Shown here piece after piece: positions 1-8,264 of a stretch of DNA of 64,000 nucleotides. A program made the translations under genes and the position numbers. Origin of the DNA: Prevotellaceae bacterium (GTDB lineage: Bacteria > Bacteroidota > Bacteroidia > Bacteroidales > UBA932); contig JAISBU010000013.1 of assembly GCA_031266015.1 (NCBI GenBank), positions 54,046 through 118,045 of the forward strand, given 5' to 3'. Every line of letters begins with the position of its first letter. Position 1 is the first letter of the stretch. The notes beneath the pieces are model-generated. The model saw only the letters and a program-made list of their open reading frames with translations, ran no database searches and was not told the DNA's origin.

Positions 1-3000
1 CTTTGTGAGGCCGCATTCTCTTTCTCTTTTTCACGCTGAATCAGCTGCTGCATGCGCTGGTTTACCTCATCAATAATACCATCGTCCGGAACTTTGTAGC
101 CATCAATAATACTTTCGTAAGTTGCCTTAGCCTGGAACGCATCATTGCGCTGAACGTACACATCACCAAGCACTATGAAGCACTTGGCCATCCAGTATTG
201 GTGCGGCGTAGTTTGTTTTGAGAAGTCAAGTACGGCCTGTTCCGTATTTGCTAAATCTCCCCGCTTAAACAAATCTGCAACCACTTTGTATCGGGCCTCG
301 GCGCCTTCTTTTGTTTTTACGGCCGATGAAATCTCCTTATAATCCAACACCGCCTTGTCACTAAGTGCCTGATTATCATATGATTTTGCTCGCTTGTAGT
401 AGGCTTCACGCACAATTTCCGCCGGTAGATTTTCTACAGCAAGCAATGATGTAGCATCTACCACTGTAGCAACGTAATCTTGCAACAGGTAGTCCGAGCG
501 CATTTTACCCAACTTGGCCTCTACCGTATTAACTTTACTGCTGGCCACCGACTCCAAGCGCTCATAGTAAGATGATGCTTTTTTATACTCGCCCAAGTCA
601 AACGATACTCTTGATGCCCCAAGTAGCGCTGGCTCTGTATAATCGTTTTTAGGAACGCTCAACACGTACACAAAGTGGGGCAGTGATTCCTCCAGCTTAC
701 CTGTACGATAGTAGCAATCCGCAATGTAGAAGTTCGCATCAAGGACAAAGGCTCCATTCGGGAATGCATCCAAGTATCTGTTAAGCGCGTCTATAGCACG
801 ATCTGTATTTCCGGAGTTGTATGCCAGCTCTGCTGAAGAAAATGTAATGGAGTCTTTTTCCGAAGCGTTGATGGCAGCAAAATTCTTTACTGTTCCGGCA
901 TACTTAAAGTATGTATCAACATCTCCCAACTCCACATAAATATTCTTTATACCCAGCATGGCATTACGCGCCTCCGAGGTTCCGGGGAACTCTGTAACTG
1001 TACGTTTATAGTACTCCAGCGCATGAGTGTTATTTCCTTGATTCACAGAAATAAGTCCGAGCTCAACCAGGCTTTTAGCGTAAAAAGCGCTTTGCTTTTT
1101 GCCCAACAGCTGCGTGTAAACCACAATAGCCTTGGCGTAGTTCAGCTGTTGCGTGTAGGTACGTCCCTTTTCAAACATGGCGTGATCCGCATGGGGTGAT
1201 GTCGGACGGAAATTGATAACCGCATCCATCAGCTCAATTTTCTTATCCATCTGCTGTACCAAACCATAGCACAATCCGCACTGGAATGCTGCATAATCAA
1301 CATCTATCAGCTTCATTTGCATTACACGGCTGTAGTCATCAATGGCCGCCGCATAGTTATGCTGCATAAAGCTACAGTCGCCCATGCGATTATAGGTATC
1401 GCATAGCATTGAGCTTTTGTCTAGAGCCAACGAGGCATACTTACGGAACCATTGCATAGCCACGCTATACTCTCGCTGCTTAAATGTGGCATAACCCAAA
1501 TTGTAGTGAGCAGCTATGTACTCTTCTGTATTCACAACTCCCGGTGACAGCACAAATTCGTTGAATAAATGTCCGGCTGTCTCATAGTTGCCCAGGCGAT
1601 ACTCCGCATCGGCTTTCCAGTAGGTTGCCAAAGCGGCGAAACGTGGGCTGTACGAGGCGTACTTTAAGGACAGGTTGAAGTTATCAATAGCCTCTTTGTA
1701 GCTCTGATTTTGGAATAGCTCTATAGCATGATAGTAGGCTACCTTTTGCATGGCTGCCAGCGCATCGGCATCCGGCGACTTTATGGCGCTCAACGATTCA
1801 AGCGCCGCTTTATAGTTACGTGAAACCACGTAGGCCTGCATTAAGAATTTATTAACCTCATCTGTACGGCGAGAGTTAGGAAACTGCTTCAAATAGAGGT
1901 TAAGCGCCTCAATGGCATCGTTGAATGGGCCGCTATTCAAATCAAACATCAGCTTGGCGTAATTGAACAGAGCGTCTTCTTTAATATCCGGAAAGAAATC
2001 CATTTTACTCGCCTGCAAAAACACACGGCCAGCGCTGTACTTATCGCCCATTTGAAGCCAAGAGTCTGCCAAATAGTAGTAGGCAGATTGCGCCAATGAA
2101 TCTTGACCAACCACAATCTGCTCAAATATCTTCGAGGCTTTCTGGTAGTCTTTGTTTTGGTAGTATATGTAGCCTACCAGGTAGCGATCCTGACGGGTAA
2201 GCGTAGTGGCTGTTGCTGCATATTTTTCAATAAAAGGCAAGGCTTTGTCGTACTGCTTTTTGTAGTAGTAGGCCTCTCCTACAATGCGAGCAATCTCAGG
2301 CAAGCGCTTACCTGTAACACTTTCTACAAACTCACTGCCTTCAGAAATTACCTTATCGTAATTTTGCTGTGAGTGGTAAATATGTAAAATGTAGTATGGC
2401 ACTAACTTTGAGAACACCTCATCGTTACGAAGACTTTCGAAGCCGCGCAAGGCAACGGCATAGCGTCGCTGATCGTAAGCAATATGCGAATAGTAGTAGG
2501 TAGCAGCAGAAGCATACTTGCTATTGCCGTCTTTTATTCTGGAAAAAATCGGCGATGCTGTCTCATAGCGTAATTGTGCAAATAAGCTGTACGCACGCTT
2601 AAAGTCATACTCTGCCATTTCATCTTCGGAAAGCGAGCTGCTGTTGAATTGACCGAAAGCAGTAATTGCATTAGCATAATCCGCATTACGGAAGTAATAC
2701 TTTCCCAACAAGTAGTAGGTATCATTACACTTCTCACTCTCGGGGTAAGCGGCAATGTACTCGTTGGCCAGCTCCTCAGTATTTGACGCCCATAGCTCAT
2801 ACGCACAAACCAGCTTGTAGTACTCAACCTGAGCAACCAGCTGCGACCCATCGGCAGCAATGCCCTTCGCAACAGCGCGTTCAAATTCATGCTGAGCCAA
2901 CCCGTAAAGTTTTTTCTCATACAGCTCCAGAGCATGACGATAAGCTTCCTGCGCATCTCCCATATCACGCGTAGCTTGCGCAACTACACCTGTTGTTCCA

Positions 3001-3053
3001 ACTAACGAGAGCAGAAAAGTAGCAAACGCTATTCGTTGTACTGATTTTAGCAT
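1..3053 (-). CDS. Large TPR-repeat periplasmic or envelope protein (C-terminus cut by window)
   Basis: Translating the minus strand from the ATG at 3053 gives an unbroken frame of about 1017 residues running off the left edge. It opens with a signal peptide (MLKSVQRIAFATFLL, cleavage probably after VVAQ). The rest is nearly all tetratricopeptide-type helical repeats with the usual Y/A/F spacing, for example ANAITAFGQF, KASKIFEQIV, EAIDNFNLSL, AIDDYSRVMQ and DRAIDALNRYL. TPR arrays are protein-interaction scaffolds; proteins of about 1000 residues of this type are common in Bacteroidetes and often annotated as YbgF-like, but nothing here shows a specific partner. It is divergent from the FtsE-like gene with 330 bp between them. 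The family call (TPR) is secure; the function is unknown. Confidence 0.85.
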   Translation of the reverse strand, partial: MLKSVQRIAFATFLLSLVGTTGVVAQATRDMGDAQEAYRHALELYEKKLYGLAQHEFERAVAKGIAADGSQLVAQVEYYKLVCAYELWASNTEELANEYIAAYPESEKCNDTYYLLGKYYFRNADYANAITAFGQFNSSSLSEDEMAEYDFKRAYSLFAQLRYETASPIFSRIKDGNSKYASAATYYYSHIAYDQRRYAVALRGFESLRNDEVFSKLVPYYILHIYHSQQNYDKVISEGSEFVESVTGKRLPEIARIVGEAYYYKKQYDKALPFIEKYAATATTLTRQDRYLVGYIYYQNKDYQKASKIFEQIVVGQDSLAQSAYYYLADSWLQMGDKYSAGRVFLQASKMDFFPDIKEDALFNYAKLMFDLNSGPFNDAIEALNLYLKQFPNSRRTDEVNKFLMQAYVVSRNYKAALESLSAIKSPDADALAAMQKVAYYHAIELFQNQSYKEAIDNFNLSLKYASYSPRFAALATYWKADAEYRLGNYETAGHLFNEFVLSPGVVNTEEYIAAHYNLGYATFKQREYSVAMQWFRKYASLALDKSSMLCDTYNRMGDCSFMQHNYAAAIDDYSRVMQMKLIDVDYAAFQCGLCYGLVQQMDKKIELMDAVINFRPTSPHADHAMFEKGRTYTQQLNYAKAIVVYTQLLGKKQSAFYAKSLVELGLISVNQGNNTHALEYYKRTVTEFPGTSEARNAMLGIKNIYVELGDVDTYFKYAGTVKNFAAINASEKDSITFSSAELAYNSGNTDRAIDALNRYLDAFPNGAFVLDANFYIADCYYRTGKLEESLPHFVYVLSVPKNDYTEPALLGASRVSFDLGEYKKASSYYERLESVASSKVNTVEAKLGKMRSDYLLQDYVATVVDATSLLAVENLPAEIVREAYYKRAKSYDNQALSDKAVLDYKEISSAVKTKEGAEARYKVVADLFKRGDLANTEQAVLDFSKQTTPHQYWMAKCFIVLGDVYVQRNDAFQAKATYESIIDGYKVPDDGIIDEVNQRMQQLIQREKEKENAASQ

Positions 3054-3383
3054 AGACAAAGTTTTATCTAACCTACGATTTTAAATGTATAAAGATATTA
3101 CATACTTATGTGTAGCACAAATCCCCCTGGGTTAAAAATTCACAAATGAACAGATACTATTGATAACTTATAAATCGCTATAAATAAGCATATTACAACC
3201 ATATCGTTTTTGAGATAAAATCAGAGGCTATACTTTAGGCTTACATCATTGAAAAAAATTCCACTTATCACGTGCAAAATCAAACGCAGAGCGCAGCTAT
3301 CAACCTCAAACGAAATCAAACCGGCTATAGCATTTCTGCAAAGAGTTTTGTATCTTTGCGAATCACAAACAACCAGCACAATA
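3054..3383. other. Intergenic region between divergent TPR and ftsE-like genes
   Basis: AT-rich spacer without a credible gene. Its right end holds the rightward promoter of the FtsE-like gene. A reading frame in phase with that gene extends back to 3249, but it crosses the promoter and has no family similarity, so it was not used as the start. I saw no leftward TAnnTTTG element for the TPR gene. Confidence 0.6.
3351..3358 (+). promoter_or_regulatory. Promoter -7 element TATCTTTG for the ftsE-like gene
   Basis: Exact match to the Bacteroidetes -7 consensus TAnnTTTG, 25 bp before the chosen ATG at 3384. This supports the short start. Confidence 0.65.
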
Positions 3384-4097
3384 ATGTCGTTCGTAGACAC
3401 CGTTATAGAGGTAAAAAAAGCCAGCATCCTTCAGGGGCGTAATCTCATTTTATCCGAGGTTTCATTTGACGTAGAGCGAGGTGAATTTATTTACCTCGTA
3501 GGAAAGGTAGGCAGCGGAAAATCCAGCTTAATAAAAACGTTGAACGCTGAGCTGCATCTGCGTCGTGGCGAAGCATGGATTGCAGGATATAAGCTTCACA
3601 GCATCAAAGAAGCGCATATTCCCTACTTGCGCCGCAAAATCGGCGTCGTATTTCAGGACTTTCAGCTGTTGACTGACCGTAACGTACACGACAATCTGAA
3701 CTTTGTGCTGCGTGCTACAGGTTGGACGGATAAGGCTGAAATTAAAAAACGTATTCAGAGCGTGCTTGAAAAAGTTGATTTGGTGCACAAAAGCCTGAAA
3801 ATGCCGCATCAGCTTTCGGGTGGAGAGCAGCAGCGTGTAGTAATTGCCCGCGCTTTGCTAAATGACCCCGAAGTAATTTTGGCGGATGAGCCAACCGGAA
3901 ACCTGGACCCGGAAACATCCGAGGACATTATGGGGGTGCTGCACGAGATCAGCCGTAATGGTCGTTCTGTAATGATGGCAACGCACAACTATGGGCTTCT
4001 CAAGCGCTTTCCAAAGCGCACGCTCAAATGTGAGCATGGCAGGTTGATTGAAATTGCCAACCCATCCAACGAGATTGATCTTTCAATGTTGGAGTAA
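3384..4097 (+). CDS. ftsE: FtsE-like cell-division ABC transporter ATP-binding protein
   Basis: A 237-residue ABC ATPase. It has Walker A GKVGSGKSSLI, Q-loop VFQDFQLL, signature LSGGEQQRV, Walker B VILADEPTGNLDP and switch histidine MATHNYGL. The length and the DEPTGNLD form fit the FtsE/LolD/MacB subclass. FtsE works with the membrane protein FtsX at the septum to control cell-wall hydrolases. No ftsX lies next to it here, so the partner must be elsewhere; a LolD-like role is the main alternative. The ATG at 3384 (MSFVDTVIEVKKAS) is chosen because it follows the promoter and matches the normal family start. Confidence 0.82.
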   Translation: MSFVDTVIEVKKASILQGRNLILSEVSFDVERGEFIYLVGKVGSGKSSLIKTLNAELHLRRGEAWIAGYKLHSIKEAHIPYLRRKIGVVFQDFQLLTDRNVHDNLNFVLRATGWTDKAEIKKRIQSVLEKVDLVHKSLKMPHQLSGGEQQRVVIARALLNDPEVILADEPTGNLDPETSEDIMGVLHEISRNGRSVMMATHNYGLLKRFPKRTLKCEHGRLIEIANPSNEIDLSMLE

Positions 4098-4276
4098 AAA
4101 ATGTTCCGCACTTTTCATAACCTCAGCGCCCACTCCAACAGCATTCTTCACTTTACCTAAAGTAATAGTTAACGACAAGTTACTACTTTAATTCCTCAAC
4201 TACTATCAACGTATAAAATAACATGCTAATACATAGTAATATACATACATTATATAAATAATAAATTTAATATGTA

Positions 4277-4335
4277 GGGTAAATTATCGGATAATTTACC
4301 CTATTGATAGGTAAAAATATCGGATAATTTATCCC
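4277..4335. repeat. Left copy of ~59-bp inverted repeat flanking the DUF4143 ATPase gene
   Basis: Contains two palindromic sub-sites built on ATTATC-n-GATAAT, centred at 4289 and 4322 (33 bp apart). The first is a perfect 25-bp palindrome (4277-4301, 12-bp arms GGGTAAATTATC). The reverse complement of the whole stretch aligns without gaps to 5624-5682 at 49 of 59 positions by hand count. It lies just beyond the 3' end of the ATPase gene, so it is not only a promoter operator. Confidence 0.8.
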
Positions 4336-4345
4336 ATATACTATT

Positions 4346-5566
4346 TTATATTGATGAAAAACTCCTAAAAAAATTCTCACGAAATGGTTCCATGCAGGCA
4401 AAATATAGCTGCATATCCGGATACATATCTTCAAACTTTTTGTACTTGCCACGTTGTGCCTTGTCCGCATTATACTTAACTTCTATAGCGCAAGGAGGCT
4501 CCGAATTCGGCAGCACGAAATCCACCTCATTTCGGTCTGCCGTACGCCAAAAAAACACTTCATCACTTGGGTATATGTCGGCTAATAACCGATAGCATGC
4601 ATTCTCCCACAGCTCTCCTTTGTCTAGGCGCAATGGCACCGGCTGAAAGTTGCTGATCAGGCTATTGCGTACGCCCGCATCCATAAGGTATGCCTTTGGC
4701 ATTTTTACCAGCTCTTTATTCACGTTACGAAAAAAGGGCTTTACGAGCGCCACGTGAAAGCATTTCTGTAGCACAAAAAGGTAATGCTGTACTGTTTCGT
4801 CCTTTATACGCAGTACCTTTGACAGCTCCGAAACGTTGATTAAGCTACCGGGATGCGCCGCCATCATTCTAAACAGGTTATAAAATGCGATTTCATTCTG
4901 CACACCAGCCTCAAGGACATCTCTTTTTACATACGAGTCCCGAATTTCACGCAATCGATTTACCTTTTCAGCCACATTGCGCTCCTTTACCACAGCAGGG
5001 TACCCACCGTAAAGCATGTAGCCGTACCACTCATTTCGCAACTCCTCTATGCTAGCGCTCCTCGCCTTTACGTTCTGCTGTAGCTTGCGTACTTCATACA
5101 ATAAATCCTCTCTACCGCTCAAACGCAAATGCTCATCGAACGAACAGGTATGCAGCTTAAATAGGCGCTTGCGTCCGGCCAGCGAGTCATTAAAGCTCTT
5201 ATCTATATAAAATGCGCTGCTGCCTGTTGCTACTATTTTTATACGCTCAGCATACTCATCGTAAATCAACTTTAAAAAGTTGGAGGGATCCTTTAAGTAC
5301 TGCACCTCATCAATAAACACTACAGTGCGAGAGTCTGTGCCGGGCAGGAAGTTAATCAGGTTAAGCGGGTGCTCATCCAGCTGAGCCAAAACAGCCTTAT
5401 TTTCTAAGTTAAGAAAAGTACAAGGTATATTTTCCACCTTGCAAAATATTTCCAGCTGCCGCAGCAGGGTTGACTTTCCTATTTGTCTGGCGCCCACAAG
5501 TATGCTATACTCTTTGTAAGGCAAGTGTTGCTTAAGTTGCTCAAAAATGTTGCGCTGAATGTTCAT
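4346..5566 (-). CDS. AAA_14 / DUF4143 family ATPase
   Basis: A 406-residue orphan ATPase. The N-terminal AAA_14 domain has Walker A VGARQIGKSTLL (about residues 24-35), Walker B TVVFIDEVQYL (81-91) and the sensor ATGSSAFYI. The C-terminal DUF4143 region ends in a nuclease-like pattern, NEVDFVL followed by CAIEVKYN, resembling a PD-(D/E)XK fold. The cellular role of this family is not established. The ATG at 5566 (MNIQRNIF) is preferred to the in-frame start at 5599 because the promoter -7 box at 5593-5586 lies between them. The gene is bracketed by inverted copies of a two-site repeat (4277-4335 and 5624-5682) and has no operon partner. A second member of the family, with different repeats, lies at 45608. 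Confidence 0.85.
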   Translation of the reverse strand: MNIQRNIFEQLKQHLPYKEYSILVGARQIGKSTLLRQLEIFCKVENIPCTFLNLENKAVLAQLDEHPLNLINFLPGTDSRTVVFIDEVQYLKDPSNFLKLIYDEYAERIKIVATGSSAFYIDKSFNDSLAGRKRLFKLHTCSFDEHLRLSGREDLLYEVRKLQQNVKARSASIEELRNEWYGYMLYGGYPAVVKERNVAEKVNRLREIRDSYVKRDVLEAGVQNEIAFYNLFRMMAAHPGSLINVSELSKVLRIKDETVQHYLFVLQKCFHVALVKPFFRNVNKELVKMPKAYLMDAGVRNSLISNFQPVPLRLDKGELWENACYRLLADIYPSDEVFFWRTADRNEVDFVLPNSEPPCAIEVKYNADKAQRGKYKKFEDMYPDMQLYFACMEPFRENFFRSFSSI

Positions 5567-5585
5567 AATATCCTGTATATAAAAA

Positions 5586-5593
5586 CAAATATA
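5586..5593 (-). promoter_or_regulatory. Promoter -7 element TATATTTG for the DUF4143 ATPase
   Basis: Minus-strand TATATTTG matches TAnnTTTG. A TTG at 5617-5615 sits about 21 bp upstream, as expected for the -33 element. The predicted transcription start is near 5579, 13 nt before the chosen ATG. Confidence 0.65.
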
Positions 5594-5623
5594 GCACATT
5601 TATCGGTTATACTACAACTGTAT

Positions 5624-5682
5624 AGGATAAATTATCCGATAATTTTACCTATATAAAGGATATATTATCCGATAATTTATAG
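5624..5682. repeat. Right copy of ~59-bp inverted repeat flanking the DUF4143 ATPase gene
   Basis: Two sub-sites with core ATTATCCGATAAT centred at 5637 and 5670, again exactly 33 bp apart. They lie upstream of the -33 element of the ATPase promoter. The stretch is the inverted partner of 4277-4335 (49/59 identities by eye). Confidence 0.8.
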
Positions 5683-5878
5683 AAATCACATAGCAGCATC
5701 ACGTAAATCAAAGTACATCAAACGTAATATCGACCTTATAGTGGTGTTAGCTATCCTCATTCAATTTTTCAATTAATAACCAAAAGTAGCTAGTGACTGC
5801 CATCCATTTTTCTACTGCTACCTATTTTCTTCGTAAAAACCCCCAAAAGTAGCTATTGCTTTTATAGCGATATCACGC

Positions 5879-5886
5879 TAATTTTG
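5879..5886 (+). promoter_or_regulatory. Promoter -7 element TAATTTTG for the TonB receptor
   Basis: Matches TAnnTTTG, 23 bp before the ATG at 5910; the hemH fusion probably shares this transcript. Confidence 0.55.
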
Positions 5887-5909
5887 CATCGTAAAAATTT
5901 TATTAGCAA

Positions 5910-8228
5910 ATGTTCGGCAGGCTTTCAACTATCTCAGCTTTTATCCTTCTTTTCGCAAACATATCTCAAGCGCAAGTGGCTGACAGCGCTCAACAAATCT
6001 CAGATGTAGTTATCATTGGTAATAAGGAGCAATCCTCCGTCGGCAGGATTCCGGCAGCGGTTTCGTCATTATCGGCAACCGGCGTGTACAGCAACCGGGT
6101 GGAATCTCCCAATGAGCTAACCGCCATTGTTCCCAACTTTTACATGCCCGATTATGGTAGCAAGCTATCTTCCGCCATCTACATTCGAGGTATTGGCTCG
6201 CGCATGAACGAATCAGCCGTGGGTTTATACGTAGATAATGCGCCTTACCTGGATAAAAGCGCCTACGATTTCGACTTCTTCGATATTGCGAAAATCGACG
6301 TACTGCGTGGCCCGCAAGGAACGTTATACGGACGCAACACCATTGGCGGTATTATCAACATTTACACACCATCGCCGCTGGCTTACCAAGGTACAAAAGC
6401 GCGAGCTACCTACGGAAATGCGAATACGCTTGACTTGCAAGCGCTGCACTACCACAAATTCGGTAGCAACCTCGGAGTATCCGCAGGCATCAGCTATCGT
6501 CAAGCTGACGGATTTTTCACTAACTCATACAACGGAAAGCCTGCCGACGAAATGCAGTCAATCGGCGAAAGGGTTCGTTTGGATTGGAATATTACAAGTA
6601 AGCTGCAGCTGAGCTACTCGCTAAGCGGCGAGCATAGCGCACAAAACGGTTATCCGTACGGATTAGTTGGCAGTACGGGAGAAGTAAAAGACATCAGCCA
6701 AAATGATCCGTCGAACTACAGGCGTGATTTGGTAAACAACAGCCTGCGCTTACAATACAACGGCTACGGCTATACGCTTAGCAGCACCACCAACTACCAG
6801 CATATGAATGACCACATGAAAATGGATCAGGATTTTTCATCCGAGCCTGTTTTCACGTTGGAGCAAATGCAAAAGCAAAATGCGATAAGCGAGGAAATAT
6901 TGATAAAATCTAAAAGCGAAAAAAACTACCAGTGGCTGTTCGGCGCCTTTGCTTTTTACAAAAAAATGAACACGGAGGCGCCTGTTGATCTCAAATCCGG
7001 CTTCATAACGCAGCTATCGCAGATGTTTCCCCCTCCTACATCGCCGGTTCAAATAAGCATCGTAACCGACTCCGGTAGTACAGCTCAAGCCGACAACATT
7101 TATATTCCATCAGGCTTTGAATCTCCAACATACGGTTTCGCAGCCTACCACCAATCTACATATAATAATCTCATTATCAAAGGATTATCAGCAACCGTAG
7201 GATTGCGTTTAGACTATGAGAAGGTTTCTCTAAAGTACGGCTCCACATCCGGCATCACTGCAAGGGTTGTAGCTCCACCCACGATGGGTGGAATAAATTG
7301 GTACTCATCCGCTCCACAACCTTTGTATGACGGCAGCTGCAAGAACTACTTTTTTGAACTTCTGCCAAAGGTTGCCTTGCAATACGAATTCGACAGCAAA
7401 AGACACAGGCTTTACGCCACCGTTGCAAAAGGCTATACATCAGGAGGATACAACACCAACCTGTTCGCCGATTTGGTAAGAGATAAGCTGGAGCCGATGC
7501 GCTCCGGAGCCACCATTACCTTCAAACGACCGGAGGATAATGCAGCTGTAGCTAAAGCCATATACTACAAGCCCGAGTACAGCTGGAACTATGAAGCTGG
7601 CGGCAGCGCAAATCTTTTTACCAACCGCCTGCAAGCCTCGGCCTCTCTTTTTTACATCCATACGCAAGATTTGCAAATAGCGCAATTCGTTCCCAGCGGC
7701 TATGGCCGGGTAATGAAAAATGCAGGTAAAAGCGAAAGCTACGGAGCCGAAGTTTCGCTACAGGGTAGAGTAGGCAACCTTTCGCTGAGCGCAGATTACG
7801 GATACACCCACGCAGCGTTTACCAAATATCAAGACACTTCTATTGTAACAACCGACGGCGTAAAAGATACCGTTCCGTTAAATTACAGCGGCAGCTACGT
7901 ACCCTTTGCACCGCAAAATACGCTGGCGCTTACGGCCGACTACACGCTAAATTTGTACAAGAAGCCCATTGACAGAATCACATTTGGAGTACAATACGTG
8001 GGAGTTGGCAAAATTTATTTTACCGCCGACAACAACCGCTCACAGAATTTTTACGGACTGCTCAACGGCAACATCAGGTTAGAAAAAAGCATTTTCAGCA
8101 TCAACATTTGGAGTAAAAATATACTTGATAAAAAGTATAAAGTTTTTCTATTCGAAAGCGGAAAAAATACCTATGCGCAACCGGGTCGTCCACTGCAATT
8201 TGGAATAGATCTGATTGTAAAATTCTAA
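5910..8228 (+). CDS. TonB-dependent outer-membrane receptor, iron/porphyrin type
   Basis: A 772-residue receptor. The signal peptide (MFGRLSTISAFILLFA, cut near ISQAQ) is followed directly by a TonB-box-like segment ISDVVIIG. The plug domain has the motifs IYIRGIGSR and IDVLRGPQGTLYGRNTIGGI (about residues 90-150), then a long beta-barrel ending in the aromatic strand GIDLIVKF. It lacks the CarboxypepD_reg-like N-terminal domain of SusC proteins, which favours an iron, siderophore or porphyrin ligand over a glycan. The ferrochelatase gene begins 36 bp downstream on the same strand, so uptake or processing of haem-type compounds is a reasonable inference; the ligand itself cannot be read from the sequence. 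Confidence 0.85.
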   Translation: MFGRLSTISAFILLFANISQAQVADSAQQISDVVIIGNKEQSSVGRIPAAVSSLSATGVYSNRVESPNELTAIVPNFYMPDYGSKLSSAIYIRGIGSRMNESAVGLYVDNAPYLDKSAYDFDFFDIAKIDVLRGPQGTLYGRNTIGGIINIYTPSPLAYQGTKARATYGNANTLDLQALHYHKFGSNLGVSAGISYRQADGFFTNSYNGKPADEMQSIGERVRLDWNITSKLQLSYSLSGEHSAQNGYPYGLVGSTGEVKDISQNDPSNYRRDLVNNSLRLQYNGYGYTLSSTTNYQHMNDHMKMDQDFSSEPVFTLEQMQKQNAISEEILIKSKSEKNYQWLFGAFAFYKKMNTEAPVDLKSGFITQLSQMFPPPTSPVQISIVTDSGSTAQADNIYIPSGFESPTYGFAAYHQSTYNNLIIKGLSATVGLRLDYEKVSLKYGSTSGITARVVAPPTMGGINWYSSAPQPLYDGSCKNYFFELLPKVALQYEFDSKRHRLYATVAKGYTSGGYNTNLFADLVRDKLEPMRSGATITFKRPEDNAAVAKAIYYKPEYSWNYEAGGSANLFTNRLQASASLFYIHTQDLQIAQFVPSGYGRVMKNAGKSESYGAEVSLQGRVGNLSLSADYGYTHAAFTKYQDTSIVTTDGVKDTVPLNYSGSYVPFAPQNTLALTADYTLNLYKKPIDRITFGVQYVGVGKIYFTADNNRSQNFYGLLNGNIRLEKSIFSINIWSKNILDKKYKVFLFESGKNTYAQPGRPLQFGIDLIVKF

Positions 8229-8264
8229 TAATCAGCAATAAACAACATTGATAAGAGCATCCGC

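Larger units (their letters stand above)
5567..5909. other. Divergent intergenic region: ATPase promoter, repeat pair, receptor promoter
   Basis: Holds the leftward ATPase promoter, the right inverted-repeat copy and the rightward TonB-receptor promoter. It also carries a short direct repeat, CAAAAGTAGCTA, at 5781-5792 and 5844-5855, whose role is unknown. Confidence 0.6.

Noticed and set aside
2534..2983. 149-residue minus-strand frame in the TPR region
   Set aside because: It is a shifted frame within the TPR gene; the TPR frame has clear repeat periodicity, this one does not.
3249..3383. N-terminal extension of the FtsE-like protein
   Set aside because: It crosses the TATCTTTG promoter and has no similarity to the family, which starts at MSFVDTVIEV.
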